Shown piece after piece: positions 16,285 through 24,381 of a stretch of 64,000 nt of DNA (position 1 is the stretch's first letter; each line of letters begins with the position of its first letter). A model generated the notes under the pieces. That model was not told the DNA's origin, made no database searches, and saw nothing but the letters and a program-made list of their open reading frames with translations. The DNA is from Arthrobacter sp. PsM3 (GTDB lineage: Bacteria; Actinomycetota; Actinomycetes; Actinomycetales; Micrococcaceae): NCBI RefSeq assembly GCF_030433895.1, contig NZ_JARUXE010000007.1:62001-126000 (forward strand), in the 5' to 3' direction. The translations under genes were made by a program, and so were the position numbers.

Positions 16285-16307
16285 ATGAACACATTATCAT
16301 TTGTTCA
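16277..16307. promoter_or_regulatory. SmtB-type operator overlapping arsR start codon
   Basis: GTGTTCATATGAACAC (16277-16292) is a perfect 16-base palindrome that includes the ATG (complement of 16282-16284). The TGAACA at 16286-16291 also pairs with TGTTCA at 16302-16307 across 10 bases, giving the ATATGAACA-N10-TGTTCA layout of SmtB/ZiaR-type operators. Two overlapping sites would allow two repressor dimers. The match to the known consensus is strong, and the downstream operon is metal export. Confidence 0.72.
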
Positions 16308-16423
16308 GATATTAGCCATGGGACAGGATCTATCAACGACCGGGTAAGAGTGGGGCGTGGCGGACCGGACGGTAGAAGGCCGCATCCTCCGGGGATGCAG
16401 AAATGCCCGGATCCCAAGGCAAC

Positions 16424-17158
16424 CTAGAGGCCGGCCATGACATAGATGGTGAGGAAGCCGAGGAAAAACATGGCGCCCAGGAAGGCGGTTTCGGCGTGCT
16501 CGTGGGCCTCAGTCAGCAGTTCCTCGACTACCAGGTACAGGAGTGCGGCGGCACCGAAGGCAAGCACCAGAGCCAGGGTTTGGTTGCTGGCACCGCCGAG
16601 GGCAGCCGCTCCACCAACGGCTCCGACGCCCGTGAGCAGGCCCAGACTGCTGGTCGTGGCTACCGCCCGGGTCCGCGACAGGCCGTTCCGGGTCAGGTTG
16701 ATCGTGACGGACAGGCCTATGAAGAGTATTTCGATGGTCAGAGCAATCGTCAGGATCAGGCCCTGTCGCGCACCGAGCGACGCCCCCAGGCCGACGAGGA
16801 TGCCGTCCAGGAGCAGGTCGATTCCCACGGCCGCGAGCAAGCCCACCGGCAGCCCGGACCCGGGCGTTTCCTGCTTCTTCTCGAGCCGCCGGCCGAGCGC
16901 GCCAAGAGTCAGCATGACCGCCGTGCCAGCAACGAACCCGGCGATGGCCCAGGGCAGGCTTCCTTCGTTCCGCAGGTCCGGGAGCACCTCACCGGCCAGT
17001 GCTGCCATCACGACCCCCGCGGCGAAATGCTGGACAGCACTGGTGGTCTTCGGGCCCGGGGGACGCAGAACGGCGATGACCGAGCCGATGATGGCCGCCG
17101 CCACGGGGAAGGCCACAAAAACTGCAGCATCGGCAACAGCCGCTGATGTTCCCGTCAT
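16424..17158 (-). CDS. ZIP-family metal transporter
   Basis: 244 residues with about seven or eight membrane helices. ZIP features: the HFAAGVVMAALAGEVLPDL helix with H and E, GIDLLLDGILVGLGASLG in the place of the family's HN..E helix, and VEELLTEAHEHAETAF near the end. Start ATG 17158 has GGGAGA upstream. The metal-helix residues differ from canonical ZIPs (no HNxxEG), so it may transport in a different way or move other ions. It is a single gene between the arsR operon and a decayed TlpA gene; the 265 bases upstream hold no gene that I can support. Confidence 0.75.
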   Translation of the reverse strand: MTGTSAAVADAAVFVAFPVAAAIIGSVIAVLRPPGPKTTSAVQHFAAGVVMAALAGEVLPDLRNEGSLPWAIAGFVAGTAVMLTLGALGRRLEKKQETPGSGLPVGLLAAVGIDLLLDGILVGLGASLGARQGLILTIALTIEILFIGLSVTINLTRNGLSRTRAVATTSSLGLLTGVGAVGGAAALGGASNQTLALVLAFGAAALLYLVVEELLTEAHEHAETAFLGAMFFLGFLTIYVMAGL

Positions 17159-17423
17159 GATGTCATCTCCCGGAGCTTGTGCCCGGACGTGACCGAGGCG
17201 TGGGTTTGATGATGGAGTGGCCGACCCGAGAGGGCCTCCATCCGCGGTACGGCGCGCACGGTGGCATCACCACCAGCGAGACCAGTCCACCATGGCAGGG
17301 TACCTTCCCCTTTCGCCGGCAGGGGCCCATTCCGCGGTCTTTTGAGCAATATCGGACAATCATGATTTGGCTCGCCCCTCAGAGGGGTCGTCCAGGCTTC
17401 GGCTGCTGCGGTGATTGGCGCTT

Positions 17424-17982
17424 TCAGGGTGCTTTCGAGGAAATGCCCAGAATTCGGGCGCTGACCTGACCCTGCTTGTCCAAAACGCGGGTCGCAGGGA
17501 CAGCCCGTGGGAGGACGAACCGGGTCATCGACGGCAGGATGCCGCCATCATTGTCATCAAAGCTGAGGGAAGCCCACGGAGAAGGTCCGTTCGAAGGCCA
17601 CTGCGGTCGGGCGTCGTCGCGGGCATTGACCCCGTAGAACTGAACGCCCTCGTCTTTGGAATCCTTATGGATGCGGACAGGTCCGGCGGCTCGGCACGGC
17701 CGGGACTGCAGGCTACATGCCGGACGTTCAGCACAACGGCCTTGCCGGCCCGGGCCTCGGGGAGATTGCTTCCCGCTGAATAGCCGGCAGCCGAGGGAAA
17801 TGTTGGCGCCCCGGGATTCCTGCGGGTATTCGCTGACGGAGCCGACTCCGGCGATGTACTTCTTGTTGTGACCCCGCCCGCGCCCGATCGGGAAGGTCAT
17901 CCTGTGCTCCGCAGCCTGCCAGTGCGATTGCGGCTGCCCCGGCCCGGGGCCGGCCCTGCGGTGAGCAATTTGACCGGGTCAA
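17424..17982 (-). pseudogene. Frameshifted TlpA/ResA-type lipoprotein
   Basis: Three reading frames together give a TlpA-like protein. One frame carries the lipoprotein signal end and lipobox (IALAGCGAQDDLP, near 17930). A second carries KKYIAGVGSVSEYPQESRG. A third part shows VQFYGVNARDD, then LPSMTRFVLPRAVPATRVLDKQGQVSARILG, the standard TlpA C-terminal half. The CxxC region is garbled (a CSLQSRPCRAAGP reading suggests the original ..C..CR.E.P), so at least two indels disrupt the gene. TlpA proteins are exported thiol:disulfide reductases used in cytochrome c maturation. The decay matches the decayed copper ATPase at the left end. Confidence 0.75.
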
Positions 17983-18068
17983 CTGATCGTATGAAGATAT
18001 TCACAGTCCTTTAATTCTACCGGCCGTAGAACAACTCTCGCCAGCCCGGGTACGCACGGGGCCGGATA

Positions 18069-18105
18069 GTCACAGAATTGTAACGGAAGGCCTTTGGTTG
18101 TAACG
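18069..18105 (+). promoter_or_regulatory. MtrA-type direct repeat upstream of M23 peptidase
   Basis: GTCAC (18069-18073), six bases, then GTAAC (18080-18084) form an 11-base-period direct repeat, and a further GTAAC at 18100-18104 follows 20 bases later. Direct GTNAC repeats at 11-base period match the loose site known for actinobacterial MtrA, which controls cell-wall hydrolases. An M23 peptidase gene starts about 150 bases downstream. The link is inference. Confidence 0.4.
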
Positions 18106-18256
18106 TTGATTCAGAATTTCCTGTACTAAAACTTCCGATACCGCTTCCCGGGCGGGCCGCCTGCCACGGGTCACGCATGAGCGTGCGCGATTCGCCGGGC
18201 CTGGGGCAGCTTTACTTGCCGCGGCCGTCGATCGCAGGCGACCCGAAAGGATCCCC

Positions 18257-19021
18257 GTGCCAGTTCCTTCCCGCCGCGGACGCCGCATGGCGACACCGAA
18301 CGACCGCCGGCGCCACCGGGCCGCCCCTGCCACGGCAGGACGCCACTTCACACGCGGCGCCGAAGCCAGGCCGGTTGGCCGCGGGTGGATCCCCGGCGCG
18401 TCGGCGTTGGCGGCAGCGGTGCTGCTCGCTACGGGCCTCCCTGCCGCCCACGCCCAGCTCGGACATGAAATATCCGGACCGGCAGCTGCGCAGGAGGCAC
18501 CCGAGACAGCAGGCCCTGGCGTCGAAGCGTCCGCTGCGGCCACCCTCACCTTCCCCAGGACAGATGTCACCACCATCGCCGCGCCCGCCCAAGTAGCGGC
18601 AGTTGTGTCCTCGGCCCCGGCTTCCAAGGGCCTGGGCGCTCCCCTGGCCGCCATGTCGGTCACCTCTCCCTTCGGGCTCCGCACCAGCCCCATCACAGGC
18701 GGACCCGGGGAATTGCACACCGGCCTGGACCTGCAGGCAGCATGCCGGACGGCCGTCTTCGCCGCCGGAGCGGGCACTGTCGTGGAGGCCGGCTGGTCCC
18801 CCAACGGCGGCGGCAACCGGATCGTATTAGATCACGGCAACGGCATGAAAAGCACCTATAACCACCTCTCCTCCATCGAGACAACCATCGGGGCTGACGT
18901 GGCCCGGGGTCAGAGGCTCGCCGGAGCCGGAACGACAGGCAACTCCACCGGCTGCCACCTCCACTTCGAAGTCGTGCGCAACGGGCTCACCGTCGACCCC
19001 CGAGGCTGGATACAACCATGA
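18257..19021 (+). CDS. Secreted M23 (LytM-type) peptidase
   Basis: 254 residues, GTG start at 18257 with GAAAGGA seven bases before. A basic N-terminus and one hydrophobic segment (SALAAAVLLATGLPAAHAQ, about 49-67) give an export signal. The C-terminal LytM domain has the zinc residues H154 and D158 (HTGLD) and H234-x-H236 (CHLHFEV), the catalytic pattern of peptidoglycan endopeptidases; the middle is Ala/Pro-rich. The stop overlaps the start of the DUF305 gene (ATGA). The first 48 residues are arginine-rich, so a later start is possible. Cell-wall remodelling outside the cell is the expected role. Confidence 0.9.
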   Translation: MPVPSRRGRRMATPNDRRRHRAAPATAGRHFTRGAEARPVGRGWIPGASALAAAVLLATGLPAAHAQLGHEISGPAAAQEAPETAGPGVEASAAATLTFPRTDVTTIAAPAQVAAVVSSAPASKGLGAPLAAMSVTSPFGLRTSPITGGPGELHTGLDLQAACRTAVFAAGAGTVVEAGWSPNGGGNRIVLDHGNGMKSTYNHLSSIETTIGADVARGQRLAGAGTTGNSTGCHLHFEVVRNGLTVDPRGWIQP

Positions 19022-19707
19022 CCGACAATTGGTCCGAACCACGCGCCGGGACGCCGCGAAGACACCCGGCAGGAACATCGGAGCGTCTCCCCCAACGCCT
19101 CTGGATCATCTTCGTGGCCGTCACACTCCTCACCGCCGCAGCCTTCTTCGCCATCGGCCGGCTGTCCGCCGGACCCAAGGCCGTGCCGGACACCGGTGCG
19201 GACGCCGGGTTTGCCCGCGACATGCAGGCACACCACGCCCAGGCGGTGGAGATGGCGCTGTTGATCCGGGACAAATCGGGCAACGAGGAAATCCGGGCAA
19301 TCGCCTACGATATCGCCACCACGCAGCAGCACCAGAACGGCCAAATGTTTGCCTGGCTCCAGGACTGGGGTCTGTCCCCGTCAGGACCGACCCCGCCGAT
19401 GGCGTGGATGCGGGCAGGAGGCGGCACCCATCAGGGTGCCACGCACACCGGGCAGAGCGCCGCGGAAGGAACCATGGAAGGGATGGCCACGCCAGACCAG
19501 ATGCAGACACTGCGCAACGCGGCCGGGCCCGAAGCCGACCGGCTCTTCGCGGACCTGATGATCCGGCACCATCAGGGCGGTATCGCCATGGCCAGGGCCG
19601 CCGTCGGACTCGCCGAGACCGCCCGGGTCAGGGACTTCGCCGCACGGATCCTGGAAGCCCAGACCGCGGAAATCACTGCCCTTCAAGAGCTGCGCGCCAC
19701 ACTGTAA
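19018..19707 (+). CDS. DUF305 membrane-anchored protein
   Basis: 229 residues. One N-terminal membrane helix (LWIIFVAVTLLTAAAFFAIG) anchors two DUF305 halves with His pairs DMQAHHAQAVEMALLI and LMIRHHQGGIAMARAAV. Unlike the copies at 0.4 and 57 kb it is not a lipoprotein, and a Gly/His/Thr-rich insert (GGGTHQGATHTGQS) separates the halves. The start overlaps the M23 stop, and a DUF3105 gene follows after 31 bases, so the three form an operon. DUF305 genes near DUF3105 genes are common in actinobacteria; copper binding is likely but not shown. Confidence 0.9.
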   Translation: MTDNWSEPRAGTPRRHPAGTSERLPQRLWIIFVAVTLLTAAAFFAIGRLSAGPKAVPDTGADAGFARDMQAHHAQAVEMALLIRDKSGNEEIRAIAYDIATTQQHQNGQMFAWLQDWGLSPSGPTPPMAWMRAGGGTHQGATHTGQSAAEGTMEGMATPDQMQTLRNAAGPEADRLFADLMIRHHQGGIAMARAAVGLAETARVRDFAARILEAQTAEITALQELRATL

Positions 19708-19738
19708 CCACTGACTCCGAAGAAAGCGAGAAAGCCCC

Positions 19739-20374
19739 ATGGCTGCACCGAGGAAGGCGTCCGAGGAACGCACCGCGATTCTCAAGGCGCTGCAGGCCAA
19801 GCAGCGCGCTGCCCGGAGACGGCGGGCCTGGCTGATCTACGGCACCGGCGCGGTGCTGGTCGGCTCCATCATCGCGGCGGTGACCTTCGTGGTCGTCGGC
19901 GAGGTCCGGCAGCGCGAAGAGACCAAGGCAGCGGCTTCCCGTCCGGTGGAAGGCGAGCAGGACTACCCCGACCAGTCCAGGAACCACACCCGCGAACCCG
20001 TCAACTACCCGCGGACACCGGCCACGGGCGGGGACCACGCCCCGGTGTGGACGAACTGCGGCATCTACACAACCCCTGTTAAGCAGACCCAGGCCGTGCA
20101 CTCCCTCGAGCACGGCGCCGTGTGGCTCTCCTACCGGCCGGATCTGGCAAAAGACCAGATCGCAGAGCTAACCGGCATCGCCGGCACGCAGGATTACCTC
20201 CTGCTTAGCCCGGTCATCGACCAGGCCTCCCCGGTGACCGCTACCGCCTGGGGAAAACAGCTCTCCGTCGACAACGCGGAAGACGAGCGTCTGGCGGCCT
20301 TCATCACGAAGTACCGACAAGGCCCTCAAACCCCTGAGCCCGGCGCCGTTTGCACCGGCGGCGTCCAGGGCTGA
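19739..20374 (+). CDS. DUF3105 membrane protein
   Basis: 211 residues: a charged cytoplasmic N-terminus, one membrane helix (LIYGTGAVLVGSIIAAVTFVVVG) and an extracellular DUF3105 domain with the family core HSLEHGAVWLSYRP and the acidic YPDQSRNHTREPVNYP entry. DUF3105 is commonly adjacent to DUF305 proteins; its biochemical function is unknown. AGAAAGCGAGAAAGCC precedes the ATG at 19739, giving a weak ribosome site. The gene ends the plus-strand group; the next gene runs the other way. The 184 bases to 20559 hold no gene that I can support. Confidence 0.88.
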   Translation: MAAPRKASEERTAILKALQAKQRAARRRRAWLIYGTGAVLVGSIIAAVTFVVVGEVRQREETKAAASRPVEGEQDYPDQSRNHTREPVNYPRTPATGGDHAPVWTNCGIYTTPVKQTQAVHSLEHGAVWLSYRPDLAKDQIAELTGIAGTQDYLLLSPVIDQASPVTATAWGKQLSVDNAEDERLAAFITKYRQGPQTPEPGAVCTGGVQG

Positions 20375-20558
20375 CCCAAAACGCTTCACCCAGCTAACTG
20401 CGCCGTCGGGGAGAGCAGCCGCAACCAGAACCATCTACGGGCAGCGACCGCGCCGAGTCCCTATGACGGCGTAGTCGACGCCATTGCAGAGGAGATGGAT
20501 GCCCGGAACCTCATCGCCGTCGTTGGCATGCTTATCGGCGCTGCGAATTGAGCGTGCC

Positions 20559-20999
20559 CTACGGGCCGGCGGACAACCGGACATCGGGGAACCAGCCCGC
20601 TGGTGCCATCTTTGGTTCCAGGTGGTCGGGGTCGCGGTGTTCTTTCATGTCGCAGTTGTAGAAGGGTCCCTGTGGGTCCAGGAGGACTCTCATGTGGTGG
20701 TCTGCGTGGTCGCGCCACCAGACGCTCATGCCGGTGGCAGCGTCGAGTCGCAGGTGCTCCCAGGAACGCCAGAGCGCCGCGACACGTGAGACAGCTTCGG
20801 GGTGGAAATACCACTCAATGCACCACTTCGCTGACTTCCCCGTCACGCTGCGGACGTACGTGGGCAGCAGCTGCTCGTGAAGGAACTCCTCGGCCGAGCC
20901 ATAGACGAGCTCCGGTGCCTTCTCGGTCTTTTCGTCCTCGCTCTCGCCGGGACTGGGCGCGGGAGTGTCCGTGTCGAACAATCCGAAATCATCTGCCAT
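20559..20999 (-). CDS. DUF4913 plasmid protein
   Basis: 146 residues. After an acidic N-terminus comes the DUF4913 core: EEFLHEQLLPTYVRSV, KWCIEWYFHPEAVSRVAALWRSWEHLR and MSVWWRDHADHHMRVLLDPQGPFYNC. The family is found on actinobacterial conjugative plasmids and near T4SS genes; its function is not known. It is the last gene of the transfer operon, 14 bases after the VirD4-like gene. Confidence 0.85.
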   Translation of the reverse strand: MADDFGLFDTDTPAPSPGESEDEKTEKAPELVYGSAEEFLHEQLLPTYVRSVTGKSAKWCIEWYFHPEAVSRVAALWRSWEHLRLDAATGMSVWWRDHADHHMRVLLDPQGPFYNCDMKEHRDPDHLEPKMAPAGWFPDVRLSAGP

Positions 21000-21013
21000 G
21001 AGTGATTGCTTCC

Positions 21014-22786
21014 TTACCCAGTGACCCAGGGATTAGAGACCGGCGCAGTGGGCACCGGGACGGGCTCGGGTTCCTCCGGGCGGGGGCTGTACTTCTTGAT
21101 GGAGGCTTCCACGGCGTCCTTGTGCCGGCCGGTGTACCAGGGCATGGTCCGGACCAGGGTGGCTGGTGCGCCGGAGGCGAGGACAACGGCGCGGCCGCGG
21201 TCCAGTTCCGCGAGGTTGGAGACGTCGAAGATGCGTTCCTTGCCCTCTTGCCGGGAACGGCTGGATCCGGATTTGCCGGACGAGACGGAGACGTTGGTGT
21301 AGCTGTAGTCACCGATCAGGTCCGAGAGTGCCCGGAGGAATCCTTCTTCAGCGACGCCGCCGCCGTAGACCTTGACGTTCGCGGCGGACCAGATTTTCCG
21401 CATGTTGGCCTCGCCCCAGAGTTCGACGCCCTGGGACCAGGATTGCAGGATGCCCATGACGATCAGGCCTTTGGAGCCGTAGTGGCTGAACTGATCGGGC
21501 AGTGCTGCCCAGCGGACGACGTTGGCCAACTCATCGAGGGCGAACAGTGCTGGTTTGGGCAGGCGGCCGCCGTTGCGTTCGGCGCGTTCCTCCATTGCCT
21601 CAGCGATCGCTACCGTCAATGCTGTGGTGAGCGGGGACGCGGAGCCGGCCCCTTCCTTGGAGAGGATGTAGATCGTTTCCTGTGAGGCAGCGAACGCGTG
21701 CGGGTTGAACTGCCGGCGGGCATCCGTGGCAACCGTCGCGCCACCCATCGGCGCGACCCAGCGCAGCGTGTTCCTGGACTTCAGGCACTGGATCATCTTC
21801 TCGGCGGTGCCGAAGATACCGTCGCGCTGCTTGTCCGCGAGTTCCAGCGTGGACTCCAGGCCCTTGTACTGCAGCTCGTAGTCATGCTCTTTCAGGATGT
21901 TGATCGGTTCCCGGTTCACCTGCTCCGTCACCCACAGGTAGACCTGCGTGATGGGAAGCTCCCCGAGCGCGGCCGCGAGGAAGTACGAGGAGAGAATGTC
22001 TTCGGCTTTGGGGTCGAAGTAGGCGTCCGGTTTGGATCCCGGGACCCGTGAACCGACCGAGAAGTGCTGGGTGAGCTTGTACGCCTTCTCTTCGTCGGTG
22101 ACGTAGGAGAGCGGATTCCACCACCACTGCGCTTCCTCCTGGGCGATCTTCTGCGGATCGAACACCCATACCGGGGCCGTGAGCTCGCGGACGCCACGGG
22201 TGCCGTCCACCACGTCACGCTTGTTCGAGGTGGACACAACGGCGCCGGGTGCGTCCAGGATGGCGGGCATGACCCGGGAGGTGGACTTACCGGTCCGGGG
22301 GCCCCAGATATCGAGGCTGAGGTCTTCCCAGGACTGAATAAACGTCTGGCCGGTGGAGACGACCTTGCCGACGACGATGCCCGGAGTGTCCGTCACGCCC
22401 AGGCGCTCGGCCGTTGCCCTCGCGCCTTTCTCGGAGAACGCTGCCAGGGATTTGCCGCGGCCCAGATACCGGGCGGCCTTATCAACGCGGGCACGCTTGG
22501 ACGCGCCCTTCCTCCACGCCACGAGCACGACGATGGCCAGGACCAGGAGAACGCCTACCATGAGGGCGGCCGCGACGGTGGACTGGACGGGCCACGGCAC
22601 GCGGCCCTTGACCAGTCCGGCGATCAGGTCGATGGGATGTTTGGGGGGTGCGTCGATGCCGGCCATCCAGGATCCCAGGTGGACGGCCGCGTAGGTCCCG
22701 CCGCCGACGATGACGATGAAGCCGATGGCGAACCAGACCAGCAGGGCATCCCCGAGGCCCATTCCTTTACGGTTCGGTGCACTCAC
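21014..22786 (-). CDS. VirD4/TraG-type coupling ATPase
   Basis: 590 residues. Two N-terminal membrane helices (ALLVWFAIGFIVIVGGG; VAAALMVGVLLVLAIVVLVAW) precede a TraG/VirD4 domain with Walker A GPRTGKST, a Walker B-like region ALFALDELANVV and the TraG pattern SHYGSKGLIVMGILQSWSQG. Coupling proteins bring the DNA-relaxase complex to the secretion channel at the inner membrane. The C-terminal tail is Pro/Glu-rich. The start (GTG) overlaps the stop of the VirB4-like gene by four bases. DUF4913 follows. No relaxase that it would serve is visible in the window. Confidence 0.92.
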   Translation of the reverse strand: MSAPNRKGMGLGDALLVWFAIGFIVIVGGGTYAAVHLGSWMAGIDAPPKHPIDLIAGLVKGRVPWPVQSTVAAALMVGVLLVLAIVVLVAWRKGASKRARVDKAARYLGRGKSLAAFSEKGARATAERLGVTDTPGIVVGKVVSTGQTFIQSWEDLSLDIWGPRTGKSTSRVMPAILDAPGAVVSTSNKRDVVDGTRGVRELTAPVWVFDPQKIAQEEAQWWWNPLSYVTDEEKAYKLTQHFSVGSRVPGSKPDAYFDPKAEDILSSYFLAAALGELPITQVYLWVTEQVNREPINILKEHDYELQYKGLESTLELADKQRDGIFGTAEKMIQCLKSRNTLRWVAPMGGATVATDARRQFNPHAFAASQETIYILSKEGAGSASPLTTALTVAIAEAMEERAERNGGRLPKPALFALDELANVVRWAALPDQFSHYGSKGLIVMGILQSWSQGVELWGEANMRKIWSAANVKVYGGGVAEEGFLRALSDLIGDYSYTNVSVSSGKSGSSRSRQEGKERIFDVSNLAELDRGRAVVLASGAPATLVRTMPWYTGRHKDAVEASIKKYSPRPEEPEPVPVPTAPVSNPWVTG

Positions 22787-24381
22787 AGCGAACCTCCTTC
22801 AAGGGGCAGGTCAGGGGTCATGGGCTCGAGGAGCGTTTCCGGGGCCTCATGCCACTTTCCTTCGGTGTCGTTGACGCCGTCCGGGCCTTGTTCAAGGGAC
22901 GTTAAGCCCACCAGGACGGGGATTCCGGGGCGGCCGCCGACCTTGATCAGGAATTTCCCGCGTCCGGGAGGTTCGACGTCGAGCCCGCGGGAGTCCCAGG
23001 CGGGCGGGTCCTGCCAGGAGATCAGCTTCTGCTGCTCTTGGCGGGACAACGGAATGGCTGAGGTCAGCAGTGGCATTTCGGAGGCGGGTAGGCCGCCGCA
23101 GATCACCATGCCGGAGCGTTCGACGAATCCGCGGGCTTTCATCCGGTCTTCTTCTGCCGGCAGCGCGAGCAGGTCGGACATGGTGTGGGAAATCATGATC
23201 TGCCCGACACCGACGGAGCGGTTCAACCGGGTCAGGGCGTCCACCCGGTCGACCATGCCTTTGCCGGCGCGCAGTGCCCGCCACAGTTCGTCCAGGACCA
23301 CGAAGTAGTTCCGGCGCGGTTCCAGACCGGCGTCCGCGAGGGCGTTGGCGACGTTGACGGTGCCGAATCCGTAGGACCAGCACGCGAGCAGAATGGCAGC
23401 TTGGAGGTCGGTTTCGGTCTCGTCAATGCTGGAGACATCGAAGACCACGGCGCGGTCGCGCATCATGGGGTTGGTGGTGTGCCGGGAGAATATTTCTCCG
23501 AGCTTCCCGCCTCCGGTCAGCCCGAGCAGGGTTGCTTCCAGTGCCCGGGTTTCCTGCAGGTAGACGTTCATGTCGCCGCGGTCCAGTGCGACCTGCCGCA
23601 GCTCATCGGGGGCGGAGATGATCACGTCGAGCAGGTCTTTCAGGACCGGTACACCGTCGAACCGGTCATCGAGGACCCGCAGGGCACGGTCCAGGATCGT
23701 CTGTTCCTGATCGGTGGGCGGGTTGTTCCGGCTGATGGTGATCAGGGAGACAACCATGGTCAGGCGCCGGCCGTGCGCGTCGGCGCGGACCCGGGCGGCG
23801 TCCTCATGGTGGCCGCTGTCTTCGAGCAGCTGCGCCGCTTCGACGGCCTGGCCGGGATCGAGGATATTCAGGTAGCCAACGCCGCGACCGAGCTTGATGA
23901 CCTGACCACCGAGGGCCTGGACCGCTTTGACGTGTTCGCCTTTGAGGTCCCCGAGGATCAGGGGGTGGACGCCCTGTGCGGAGAGTCCGATGAACATCCG
24001 GCGCACCACGGTGGACTTTCCCAGCCCCGGCTTGCCCAGGATGAACGCCGAGGGGTTGGAAATCAGGCGTGCCCGCTGGAACCAGCTGATCGGGTCGCAG
24101 CAGACCGTGGCCTGGGTTTCTTCGTGACGGCCGAGCGGGACGCCGATCATGGGCGAGGACGCCCCGGAGGAAAACGGCCAGAGCCCGCAGACCTGGACCG
24201 TGGTTCCCCGGTATTCCGTCACGGCTGGAACGAGCTGTGCCATCCCGCCGCCGCGTCCGGTCCAGCCCCGGGCAGAGGGCCCGGGCTGGCGCGGTTCCTT
24301 CTCAGCCTTCTTCTTCGGCGCAGCTTTGACCGGTGCTGCAGCTTTCCTGGCGGGGCGGGTGAAGAGTTTCATGCGGGCCAT
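22783..24381 (-). CDS. VirB4/TraC-type conjugation ATPase
   Basis: 532 residues. A basic Ala/Lys/Pro-rich N-terminus leads to a P-loop ATPase with Walker A GKPGLGKSTV and Walker B NYFVVLDELWRALR, followed by the arginine-finger region LTRLNRSVGVGQIMISHTM. This is the T4SS motor domain found in actinobacterial conjugation modules, without a VirB3-like fusion. The partner N-terminal part of VirB4 may be supplied by the upstream SCO6880-like protein. The ATG overlaps that gene's stop codon by one base (TAATG) and its own stop overlaps the VirD4-like start. Confidence 0.9.
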   Translation of the reverse strand: MARMKLFTRPARKAAAPVKAAPKKKAEKEPRQPGPSARGWTGRGGGMAQLVPAVTEYRGTTVQVCGLWPFSSGASSPMIGVPLGRHEETQATVCCDPISWFQRARLISNPSAFILGKPGLGKSTVVRRMFIGLSAQGVHPLILGDLKGEHVKAVQALGGQVIKLGRGVGYLNILDPGQAVEAAQLLEDSGHHEDAARVRADAHGRRLTMVVSLITISRNNPPTDQEQTILDRALRVLDDRFDGVPVLKDLLDVIISAPDELRQVALDRGDMNVYLQETRALEATLLGLTGGGKLGEIFSRHTTNPMMRDRAVVFDVSSIDETETDLQAAILLACWSYGFGTVNVANALADAGLEPRRNYFVVLDELWRALRAGKGMVDRVDALTRLNRSVGVGQIMISHTMSDLLALPAEEDRMKARGFVERSGMVICGGLPASEMPLLTSAIPLSRQEQQKLISWQDPPAWDSRGLDVEPPGRGKFLIKVGGRPGIPVLVGLTSLEQGPDGVNDTEGKWHEAPETLLEPMTPDLPLEGGSL

